Shown: in pieces, positions 9,233 to 17,681 of the stretch
Layout of the letters: each line of letters starts with the position of its first letter
How positions within the stretch are numbered: position 1 is the first letter of the stretch
From: Candidatus Woesearchaeota archaeon
GTDB lineage: Archaea; Nanobdellota; Nanobdellia; Woesearchaeales; ARS49
Direction: 5' to 3'
Assembly (NCBI GenBank): GCA_023266895.1
Contig: JAHFOI010000004.1
Location: 1-49,511, forward strand
DNA length: 49,511 nucleotides
Notes under the pieces: generated by a model
Seen by the model: the letters and a program-made list of their open reading frames with translations, nothing else
Database searches by the model: none
Told to the model about the DNA's origin: nothing
Translations under genes and position numbers: made by a program

Positions 9233-9490
9233 TTAGTAGGCTCTCGGCCGTTTGTCTACATCAGAAATAAATACCAGCGTCTTTTCATAAAAAAAACTAT
9301 ACTGAATCCGATAGTCTCCAACTCGCACTCTAAAGATTTTCTCAGCCCTGTTAACAATTCTTTTAACATCAGTGGGAAAAGGGTCTTCTGAAAGTGTTTC
9401 TATGCGTTCAATGAGTCGCTTTGTTAGAGTAAGATCACACTTTTTGAGAAACTTTGTTGCTTGCGAAGAAAATTCTACCTGAAACTTCAT
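9233..9490 (-). CDS. RelE/ParE-family toxin
   Basis: FSSQATKFLKKCDLTLTKRLIERIETL...KRIVNRAEKIFRVRVGDYRIQYSFF...VFISDVDKRPRAY. Confidence 0.85.
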   Translation of the reverse strand: MKFQVEFSSQATKFLKKCDLTLTKRLIERIETLSEDPFPTDVKRIVNRAEKIFRVRVGDYRIQYSFFYEKTLVFISDVDKRPRAY

Positions 9491-9690
9491 AACCCCAATT
9501 CCTTTTTCAAGTCAGAAAGAGAGGTTGTCTTACCGTCTCTTAATTCTTTGAGGCTTTGCTCAAACCTTTTCATCTCTTCATTGCTCAAGATAGTATCAAA
9601 GTCAAACATGTGTTCTTTGATGAATTCCACTTCTTTCTTTATATCTTTAATTTCATCAAATACTTGCTGAATTGTTGCTGTTTCGCTCAT
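9487..9690 (-). CDS. RelB-like antitoxin
   Basis: Small acidic/helical protein overlapping the RelE start by 4 nt. Confidence 0.7.
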   Translation of the reverse strand: MSETATIQQVFDEIKDIKKEVEFIKEHMFDFDTILSNEEMKRFEQSLKELRDGKTTSLSDLKKELGL

Positions 9691-9822
9691 GCATTTGATA
9701 CTTGTTCAGACTTATTTAAAGCTTTTGGCAAGGGAAAAAAATATTCACACCCTGAATAAGTCTGCTAACTCATTCTTGATAAATTTCAATAAAATTATAA
9801 GACGTGAAGAACACCAAGCAAT

Positions 9823-10105
9823 GATTTTTAAAGAAGTAGGTGCTTATTCATACATGTCGCTTGATGATAAGCTTAATCCTCATGATGGCGGAATAATTGA
9901 CACTATTGATTCATTCTATTGCAAAACAGCAAAACTCATAGGCAGTGCAGTTGAAGAATGGACAGGCATCTCAAAAGTAACGCATACCACTCACAAAACG
10001 CATGAAAGAATTCTTGCAAAAACTTGTGTCAAAACCAGTGTATGCACCAGGCATAGCGTACAAGAACAATCCCTTCACAGGTAATCACCTCGCGAGAACA
10101 ACAAG
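9823..10105 (+). pseudogene. Probable frameshifted ORF, function unknown
   Basis: MIFKEVGAYSYMSLDDKLNPHDGGIIDTIDSFYCKTAKLIGSAVEEW... continues in the next frame as MKEFLQKLVSKPVYAPGIAYKNNPFTGNHLARTTSL*. Confidence 0.4.
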
Positions 10106-10145
10106 CTTATAAATCACTTCTTGCTTAAAACAACAAGGTGAAGAC

Positions 10146-10565
10146 ATGAATAAGACACTCACAGTACTTCTTGCAGACGATAACGAAATAATACGAACTT
10201 TTGGTGAAAACGCAATCAGCAGTCTTGTCACACCAGCACTCAAAGAAAAAGGTATTGTTCTACAATTAGATATTGCTCAAAATGGTGCTGAAGCACGAGA
10301 TATGATCAACAAAAGACAATATGATGTTTGTATTCTTGATAATCAAATGGGAAAACCAACAGGAGTTGAGCTTGCTAAAGAAATAGAAGGAAAGCAGCAC
10401 CCCAGACTTGTTCTCTGGAGCGGAGAAATAAAAGAAACAGGAAGAATAGCCATGACACAAGACCCTTCAATAACTGCTGCAGCACACTTATTTGCATACT
10501 TTCTCTCAAAACCTTGTAACATGAAGTATTTTGTAGAATTTAGGAAAGAAATATTTGGGCAGTAA
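10146..10565 (+). CDS. Stand-alone receiver domain protein
   Basis: VLLADDNEIIR ... VCILDNQMGKPTG ... FLSKPCN. Confidence 0.75.
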   Translation: MNKTLTVLLADDNEIIRTFGENAISSLVTPALKEKGIVLQLDIAQNGAEARDMINKRQYDVCILDNQMGKPTGVELAKEIEGKQHPRLVLWSGEIKETGRIAMTQDPSITAAAHLFAYFLSKPCNMKYFVEFRKEIFGQ

Positions 10566-10568
10566 AAA

Positions 10569-11060
10569 ATGACCACTCCACTTTCAATACTCGTCATTGA
10601 CCAGCCAATAAACAAAGCACTCTTGCTCAAAAACTATCTTTGGGACGAACAAGAAACATATCATGGACGACGCATTATTTTAGAAACTGCCGCACCCTAT
10701 GGTGCGATTAATATATTGAGAAAAAATCCTCATCACCTTGTTGTTATGACGTATGACCCTGATAAAGAAGACCCGGATGAGCCATCAAAATTTGACCTTT
10801 TTTTCAATACCCTCAGAGTGCTTTATCCTTCTCAAAAAATTTTGATACTAACACCTACTGAGCGTACGCCAACACACAAAATTGGTGCAGGAACACGATG
10901 CATTCCAGAATTATTCAGCAAAAAACAAGTAAAGTGTGCAGTGGAAAAACTGCTTAATGGCTCTCTCGATGATGCACTCACACCAACACAAAGAGATTTG
11001 CCTGAAGAAGCAGAACAGTTGCGCACAACAAGTTTTGCAGCATGGCATAATACATTCTAA
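10569..11060 (+). CDS. Receiver-like protein, degenerate phosphoacceptor site
   Basis: ILVIDQPINKALLLKNYL ... LVVMTYDPDKEDPDE ... KILILTPTE; adjacent to a canonical receiver. Confidence 0.5.
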   Translation: MTTPLSILVIDQPINKALLLKNYLWDEQETYHGRRIILETAAPYGAINILRKNPHHLVVMTYDPDKEDPDEPSKFDLFFNTLRVLYPSQKILILTPTERTPTHKIGAGTRCIPELFSKKQVKCAVEKLLNGSLDDALTPTQRDLPEEAEQLRTTSFAAWHNTF

Positions 11061-11077
11061 TTTAATATAACTAAAAA

Positions 11078-11653
11078 TTAAAACTTCACATCAACATCAC
11101 TTGTTTCTTCACCAGAGGCTTTAAACACTTGGAATTCCTGATTTAATCCCATGTTTTTGGCAACAATATTTGCAGGAAACTGCTTGATACGCACATTAAA
11201 AGTGGTCACGCTATCATTGTAAAACTCACGACGATCAGCAAGCTCATTTTCCAAGCCAGAAATGCGCTGTTGTAATTGCTGAAAGTTTTCAGACGCGCGT
11301 AATTGAGGATAATTCTCAGCCACTGCAAAAATAGTCTTGAGTGCACCGCTAATTTGGTTGTCCAGCTTTGCTTTTTGTTCCAAAGTTTTTGCACGCATCC
11401 ATGCAGTACGTGCTTTGGTTAGTTCTTCAAGCGTGCTCTTTTCGTGTTTCAGGTAGCCTTTCACTGATGCAATAAGTTTAGGAAGTTCATCATGACGTTG
11501 CTTGAGCAACACCTCAATATTGCTCAATGACTTAGGAATGTCAGCTTTCAACTGCACAAACGCATTATACGTGCCAACATACCATGCAACAAGAATGACA
11601 ATAACCAAAACAAGAACAACTAACAGCGCAATAAGTACAAGTACAAGAGCCAT
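11078..11653 (-). CDS. LemA-family protein
   Basis: N-terminal TM then YNAFVQLKADIPKSLSNIEVLLKQRHDELPKLIASVKGYLKHEKSTLEELTKAR...YNDSVTTFNVRIKQFPANIVA. Confidence 0.92.
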   Translation of the reverse strand: MALVLVLIALLVVLVLVIVILVAWYVGTYNAFVQLKADIPKSLSNIEVLLKQRHDELPKLIASVKGYLKHEKSTLEELTKARTAWMRAKTLEQKAKLDNQISGALKTIFAVAENYPQLRASENFQQLQQRISGLENELADRREFYNDSVTTFNVRIKQFPANIVAKNMGLNQEFQVFKASGEETSDVDVKF

Positions 11654-11788
11654 CCTAATAGGTGAGTTGAAGAAGTATATTAAGGTTGCTTTTGACAAAG
11701 ACGGAGAAGTGCTTGGACTACGTCATTCAGTTACAACAAGGAAAAGCTGTGAAGATTGGGTAGCCAAATCATCCTAACCACGACGTGC

Positions 11789-11835
11789 TGGGTGGCTACA
11801 TCTTAGAAAGATTTATGTGCAGGTGTAGCCACCCA
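11789..11835. repeat. 12-bp perfect inverted repeat / hairpin
   Basis: TGGGTGGCTACA (11789-11800) and TGTAGCCACCCA (11824-11835). Confidence 0.6.
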
Positions 11836-11877
11836 CAGTCCTGGTCAACACCGCTTTAAAAAGCTGCACCTGAGAAT

Positions 11878-12196
11878 GGCTCTGGTGAAAATCTCGCCTC
11901 TGAGCTCAACGTCACGTTGTTCCGAGCTTTCGGAATTCCTCAAGCGTCGCTGCTGCCGAACTCGCGTACTTCTTGCTTCACCAGCCATGCCTCACCTGCT
12001 CTCAATCATCATCACTGTTCGCAGTTCTGAGATTACAAGTCGTGCACGACTCGTAATCAACGACGGCAACTCGTCATATGCCAACACGCTCGCTCACCTT
12101 GGCAGACTCACTACGGTTCGTAGCCTAAAACCTCAGTTATTGACCGCAGTCATAAACATCGGTTGATAGGCAGCAGCACACATTTTCACCAGAGCT
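11878..12196. mobile_element. MITE-like TIR element, family 1, copy 1
   Basis: GGCTCTGGTGAAAAT at left, ATTTTCACCAGAGCt at right; CTGAGAAT direct repeat at 11870-11877 and 12198-12205; homologous to 37758-38075. Confidence 0.8.
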
Positions 12197-12217
12197 GCTG
12201 AGAATTTTAAAAACTCA

Positions 12218-14611
12218 TTACTGTCTTTCAGCTTTTGCAATACTTTTTCTTGTACGCAACACAGTATCAGGATTTAGGCTAATACTATCAATGCCCTGCT
12301 TCACTAACCATGCTGCAAATTCAGGAAAATCACTTGGTGCCTGACCACAAATGCCAACATGACGCTTGAATGTGTGGCCAACACGAATCGTTTCAGAAAT
12401 CAGTTTTTTAACAGCAAGATTTTGTTCATCATACACATTCGCGAGCAATTCACTATCTCTATCCACACCAAGCGTGAGCTGAGTCAAGTCATTAGAACCA
12501 ATACTAAACCCATCAAACAGTTTGCAAAACTCTTCCGCAAGCAAGACATTAGAAGGAATCTCACACATGACATACACCTCAAGACCATCACGACCACGCA
12601 CAAGCCCGTGTTTTGCCATTTCTGCAAGCACTTTTTCCCCTTCAGCAACAGTCCTGCAAAAAGGAATCATGACTTTCAAGTTCTTCAAGCTCATAGATTC
12701 ACGTACTCGCTTTACTGCAGCACACTCAAGCGCAAACCCTTTTTTGTATGACGAATAATAACGTGAAGCACCACGCCAGCCAATCATAGGATTATCCTCA
12801 ACTGGCTCAAACATCCTGCCACCAAGCAAGCCCGCATACTCATTTGTTTTGAAATCAGAAAAACGTAAAATAACAGGTTTTGGATAAAATGCAGCAGCAA
12901 TTGTAGCAACACCCTCAGTAAGCTTATCAACAAAAAAATCTGCCTTGCGAGTTGCAGAATACTCAGGAGTAATTTTGTTAATTTTTTGCTTGAGTTGTCG
13001 AGGCAAACTCGCGTAGTTCAATAATGCAAGCGGATGAACCCTGATGTGCTCAGTTACCACAAACTCCATGCGACACAGCCCCACACCATCATTAGGTAAT
13101 TGAGACAATTCAAACGCCTGCTCAGGATTTGCAAGATTTATCATAATCTCAGTCTTTGTTTTTGGTAACTTGCTTAATTCATGTTGTACAACAAAAAAAG
13201 GCAGCACACCCTCAAACACCACACCTTCCGCACCTTGCGCGCAACTCACTGTCACAGGAATTCCTTGCGTGATAACACGCGTGCCCTTACCTGTACCAAC
13301 AACACAAGGAATGCCTAGTTCGCGAGAAACTATTGCTGCATGACATGTGCGTCCTCCGCGATTTGTCACAATTGCAGCAGCCTTTTTCATAACAGGAACC
13401 CAATCAGGATCAGTCATCTCAGTCACAAGCACTTCGCCAGGCTTGAACTTTTCAATATGTTTCACGTTCAACAACACACGCGCCTTGCCTGCACCAATTT
13501 TGTTGCCAACACTGCGCCCTTTCACAAGTACTTTGCCAGTTTTTTTAAGCACAAATTCCTCAACAACATCATGACGTTTTTGGCTTTGCACAGTTTCAGG
13601 ACGTGATTGCACAATAAACAACTTGCCTGTCATGCCATCCTTAGCCCATTCAATATCCATGGGAGTTGGTTTTTTGTGCAACAGAGAATAATACTGCTCT
13701 ATCACAAGACCATACTGTGCGAGCTCACAAGCTTCTGCATCAGTAATACAAAAACAAGAACGATCACGCTTTGAAACAGGAACATTATACGTTGGTTTTT
13801 TTTCAGAGCCATACACCATACGTTCTTGTTTCAGCCCAAGACGTTTTGAGAGCAATGCATTTTTACCTTGCACAAGTGTTGGCTTAAAAAAAACAAATTC
13901 ATCAGGATTCACCCTTCCTTGCACAATATTTTCTCCAAGACCATAACTGGCATTAATTATTACTGCATTTCGAAAGCCAGACTCTGTATCAAGCGTAAAC
14001 ATTACACCACTGCAGGCCTTGTCAGAACGCACCATTTTTTGCACACCAATAGACAATGCCACCTGCTCATGCCTAAACCCTTGCTCAAGCCTGTAGGCAA
14101 TGGCACGTGCAGTAAACAATGAGGCAAAACATTTTTTGCATGCTTCAAGCAATGCTTTTTCTCCATGAATATTCAAAAACGTTTCTTGCTGTCCCGCAAA
14201 ACTCGCTCCAGGAAGATCTTCAGCAGTGGCACTCGAACGCACTGCAACATCAGAAGCAATTTTTCCATACTTTTTTGAAAGCAGACTATATGCTTCACAA
14301 ATATCCTTCTCAAGTTCAGGAGGAAGTGATGAATTCAGAAACAACTCGCGTACTTGCGTTGCACGCGCATTCAGCATAGTCACGTCTTTGGCATCAACAC
14401 CCTTGAGCAAAGAACTGATTTGTTTCCAAATGCCTGCTTGTTTCACGAAAAACCAGTAGGCCTTACTTGTTATGGCAAAACCATCAGGCACAGGAACATC
14501 CTTCAAGCCACGAATCATCTCACCCAAGGATGCAGTCTTACCCCCAACCAGTGCAATATCTTTGAGAGAAACATCCTTAAACCATCGCACGAATTTAGCA
14601 GCCTTTGCCAT
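12218..14611 (-). CDS. ppsA: Phosphoenolpyruvate synthase
   Basis: LVGGKTASLGEMI; GGRTCHAAIVSRELGIPCVVGTG; GFSIGSNDLTQLTLGVDRDS. Confidence 0.95.
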   Translation of the reverse strand: MAKAAKFVRWFKDVSLKDIALVGGKTASLGEMIRGLKDVPVPDGFAITSKAYWFFVKQAGIWKQISSLLKGVDAKDVTMLNARATQVRELFLNSSLPPELEKDICEAYSLLSKKYGKIASDVAVRSSATAEDLPGASFAGQQETFLNIHGEKALLEACKKCFASLFTARAIAYRLEQGFRHEQVALSIGVQKMVRSDKACSGVMFTLDTESGFRNAVIINASYGLGENIVQGRVNPDEFVFFKPTLVQGKNALLSKRLGLKQERMVYGSEKKPTYNVPVSKRDRSCFCITDAEACELAQYGLVIEQYYSLLHKKPTPMDIEWAKDGMTGKLFIVQSRPETVQSQKRHDVVEEFVLKKTGKVLVKGRSVGNKIGAGKARVLLNVKHIEKFKPGEVLVTEMTDPDWVPVMKKAAAIVTNRGGRTCHAAIVSRELGIPCVVGTGKGTRVITQGIPVTVSCAQGAEGVVFEGVLPFFVVQHELSKLPKTKTEIMINLANPEQAFELSQLPNDGVGLCRMEFVVTEHIRVHPLALLNYASLPRQLKQKINKITPEYSATRKADFFVDKLTEGVATIAAAFYPKPVILRFSDFKTNEYAGLLGGRMFEPVEDNPMIGWRGASRYYSSYKKGFALECAAVKRVRESMSLKNLKVMIPFCRTVAEGEKVLAEMAKHGLVRGRDGLEVYVMCEIPSNVLLAEEFCKLFDGFSIGSNDLTQLTLGVDRDSELLANVYDEQNLAVKKLISETIRVGHTFKRHVGICGQAPSDFPEFAAWLVKQGIDSISLNPDTVLRTRKSIAKAERQ

Positions 14612-14872
14612 ATAAACCTCTTTTTGAGACAAAACACAAATTCAAGTATATAATAGTTATGAGGTGTTGGGCGCTGTAGAAAGTCTCGCTTCGCTTGCTG
14701 TCACACGTACGTACTACTTTTTCTAGGGATGCTGCATTTCCTGTTCAGAGAAACGCCCGGCATCTTTGTTCAGGCATTTAGAAGTCCTCGCTCAAACAAG
14801 CAGCAGCAATCCGCGTTCTATAACAAGCATCTTCAGCCAATCTTTAAATACCCTGCCAGCCCCATTCAGCGT

Positions 14873-16210
14873 ATGGTTCTGGAAAAGCTTGGTGAAAGCC
14901 TCAAAGCAACTCTTGCAAAGATAGCAAGTGCTGTGTTTGTGGATGACACGCTTGTGCTTGAGCTTGTGAAGGACATTCAGCGTGCACTTCTTGGTGCAGA
15001 TGTTAATGTAAAACTCGTGCTTCAACTTACTGAAACTATTAAGAAACGTGCCAAGCAAGAAGAACTACCTCCAGGACTCACTAAGCGTGAGCAACTCATT
15101 CACATCATGTATGAAGAGCTCACTCAGTTTTTGGGTGGTGAACGCAAAGAACTTCAGCAGCGTGCGCAAACCAAAATCATGCTTGTGGGCTTGTATGGAA
15201 GTGGTAAAACAACTACTGCAGGCAAGCTTGCAAAATATTTTATGAAACGAGGCAAAAAAGTTGCCTTGCTTGGTCTTGATGTGCACAGACCTGCTGCAAT
15301 GGCTCAGCTCGAGCAGGTTGGCAAGACAATTAATGTAACAGTATTTACTGAAAAAAGCAAAGATCCAGTGGCGATTTGGAAAAAATATGAATTGCAGTGC
15401 GCAGCATATGATGTTCTTATTATAGACACTGCAGGAAGAGATGCAATCAGTCAAGACTTGCTTGCAGAACTACGTAGCGTAAGTGAAGCAGTCAATGCTG
15501 ATGAACGAATTCTCGTTATTAGTGCAGATATTGGCCAAGCAGCCCAAGCACAAGCAACAGCATTCCATGACACAGCAGCAATTACTGGAGTGATCATCAC
15601 AAAAATGGATGGCACTGCGAAAGGCGGGGGTGCATTAAGCGCATGCGCCATAAGCAAAGCACCTATACTTTTTATTGGCGTTGGTGAAAAAGCTGATGAT
15701 TTAGAACCTTTTAATCCAAAAGGATTTGTTGGCAGACTATTAGGCATGGGTGATATTGAGGCATTACTTGAAAAAGCCAATGAAGCAATTACTCAGGAAG
15801 ATGCGCAAGATCTTGAGAAAAAACTTATGAAAGGCGAGTTTAATCTTATTGATTTATACCAGCAAATGAAGGCCATGCAAAACATGGGAAGCCTTGGCAA
15901 AATTATGGAAATGATTCCGGGCATGGGGCAGCTCAAGATGCCCAAAGAAGCTCTTGCAGTGCAAGAAGGAAAGCTAGAGTTGTGGAAACATGCTATGAAC
16001 AGCATGACAAAAGCAGAACTTGAAGACCCTGATGTGATTGATGTCAAGCGCATGGAACGCATAAGCAAAGGTAGTGGAGTGAGTGTGGGTGATGTGCGTG
16101 ACTTGCTTAAGCAGTATCGTCAAGGTAAGAAGCTCATGAAAATGTTCAAAGGCACAGACCCAGAAAAGCTTATGGAAAAAATCCAAAAAGGACAGATAGG
16201 AAGACGGTAA
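14873..16210 (+). CDS. srp54: Signal recognition particle 54 kDa protein
   Basis: VGLYGSGKTTTAGKLAKYF, DTAGRDA, TKMDGTAKGGGALSA, M-domain; TATA-like TTTAAATA ~30 nt upstream of ATG. Confidence 0.95.
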   Translation: MVLEKLGESLKATLAKIASAVFVDDTLVLELVKDIQRALLGADVNVKLVLQLTETIKKRAKQEELPPGLTKREQLIHIMYEELTQFLGGERKELQQRAQTKIMLVGLYGSGKTTTAGKLAKYFMKRGKKVALLGLDVHRPAAMAQLEQVGKTINVTVFTEKSKDPVAIWKKYELQCAAYDVLIIDTAGRDAISQDLLAELRSVSEAVNADERILVISADIGQAAQAQATAFHDTAAITGVIITKMDGTAKGGGALSACAISKAPILFIGVGEKADDLEPFNPKGFVGRLLGMGDIEALLEKANEAITQEDAQDLEKKLMKGEFNLIDLYQQMKAMQNMGSLGKIMEMIPGMGQLKMPKEALAVQEGKLELWKHAMNSMTKAELEDPDVIDVKRMERISKGSGVSVGDVRDLLKQYRQGKKLMKMFKGTDPEKLMEKIQKGQIGRR

Positions 16211-16278
16211 GCAATAAATTAATGTACGAACTTTTGAGAAAAGAAACGTTTAAGTACAAGAACCACTAGTTCTTCATC

Positions 16279-16662
16279 ATGCCTCTCCTTGCGAGGGTGT
16301 ATTCATGTATTGGCGGCAGTGATTCTGATAGACATGGTGAACGAGTTCTTTCGCGAGGACGTATTTCGTATAAAATTTCTGATGAGGGTGAAGAATTAGT
16401 GTATGCTGGTGAAGTGCAGCTTGAGGCAAGATATTCAGGTAATTCTTTTGAACTGTTTTTTGATGGAAGAGAGGACATTCTACGCAAAATTTCATGTTTG
16501 TTAAGCAAGGCTGATAGAAATTTTCCTTCAATCACTGCACAGCTTCCCGCACAGTCAGACACTCGTACAGCTAACATTCCTGCACCATTTCAGATTGTTC
16601 GTGAAATTGCGGATTTGATTCGTAGAATAGATGCTGATAAAGAATTTGAATTGAGTGAGTGA
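16279..16662 (+). CDS. Hypothetical protein
   Basis: 127-aa ORF in a gene-sized gap with archaeal start context. Confidence 0.5.
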   Translation: MPLLARVYSCIGGSDSDRHGERVLSRGRISYKISDEGEELVYAGEVQLEARYSGNSFELFFDGREDILRKISCLLSKADRNFPSITAQLPAQSDTRTANIPAPFQIVREIADLIRRIDADKEFELSE

Positions 16663-16757
16663 ACGTAAAAATCATTTACAAAACTCATACAAGCGGTACT
16701 GCACGCAGTATTTTTCAAGAAGTGGTTCAAGTTTTTGTTTTTCTTGCACAGGACGTG

Positions 16758-16812
16758 TTAAGACACTTGTCGTTAAAAAGCGTTTGCTTCTTTTTTAAGA
16801 CAACTGTCTTAA
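16758..16812. promoter_or_regulatory. Two near-identical palindromes (candidate operator pair)
   Basis: TTAAGACActTGTCgTTAA (16758-16776) and TTAAGACAacTGTCTTAA (16795-16812). Confidence 0.5.
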
Positions 16813-16830
16813 TCTAAGAATTGCGCAGAA

Positions 16831-17538
16831 TTAGTTTTTTTGTGTCACAAGAACTTCTTTTGCAACAAGCGCCAGCTTGTCAACTACTAAATGACCTGAG
16901 CACGAGGTTTCCATAACAGGATGTGATGCAATGACCTGAACTTTGTTTTTGAACAAGGGTCCGTCAATAGTGAAGGTGTCATAGTATCCTCCTTCACCAC
17001 CTACGTGAAAGCCAAACTTGGCACTGCGACTAAAGAATTGTTGAATATTGTCTGGCGAAAGAACAAGTCCTAAATCTTTTTGCCCAAGACCATCACTTGC
17101 TATTTGCGTAATCATGAATCTGTAGCCTTGGTCAAGCATGGCAAGCATTACTTTATCATGCTCCTGACCTGCATGGGCTGCAAATACTTCGATGTGCAAT
17201 GGCTGAAGTGCTGTTTGAATACTTCGTAATTGAGTTTCTTGCAAGCCCACACCACCAAGCACAACTGCATCAACTTTTGGCAGGGTTTCAACTTCTTTTC
17301 TCACTAATTCTGCTTCTTGCTCAGGATCTGCGACTGAACAAGTAATCAAACGATGCTTGAAACCCATTTGTTCAGCAAGCACTGGTGTGTGCTCAACAGT
17401 TGCAAAATGAAATAAAAAACAATCAGTTCTATTAGGTTTGACTGACAAAAGCCACTCAATACTCCAACCTCTGGACACGCAGTAATCAATAGCAAACGTG
17501 CTATCCTTACCTCCAGAAAACATAATACCGACTTTCAT
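16831..17538 (-). CDS. Dph6-like diphthine-ammonia ligase / ATP-binding PP-loop protein
   Basis: MFSGGKDSTFAIDY; GGEGGYYDTFTIDGPLF. Confidence 0.88.
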   Translation of the reverse strand: MKVGIMFSGGKDSTFAIDYCVSRGWSIEWLLSVKPNRTDCFLFHFATVEHTPVLAEQMGFKHRLITCSVADPEQEAELVRKEVETLPKVDAVVLGGVGLQETQLRSIQTALQPLHIEVFAAHAGQEHDKVMLAMLDQGYRFMITQIASDGLGQKDLGLVLSPDNIQQFFSRSAKFGFHVGGEGGYYDTFTIDGPLFKNKVQVIASHPVMETSCSGHLVVDKLALVAKEVLVTQKN

Positions 17539-17681
17539 AACACTTCATTACAGTGCTTGATTTATAAAGATTACCTTTAGGAAAATAAAGAGGAAAATTG
17601 TTTCTTTGATTGCATGACTGCCTAAACTACTTTTGACAATGAATGGGAGCTTTTTAAATCTCTACCTTCTAGTTCTCACTT

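Noticed and set aside
11876-12166. 96-aa + strand ORF within MITE copy 1
   Set aside because: The frame is not preserved in copy 2 (37758-38075) and composition is not protein-like.
12359-14653. ORFs antisense to ppsA
   Set aside because: Antisense shadows of a confidently identified PEP synthase.
14640-14872. Gap upstream of srp54 considered as SRP RNA or another ncRNA
   Set aside because: No SRP Alu or helix 8 (GNAR/ GGAA) architecture could be recognised by eye; only a short inverted repeat and a TATA box were seen.
15065-16186. ORFs antisense to srp54
   Set aside because: Shadow ORFs; the coding strand encodes full SRP54 motifs.
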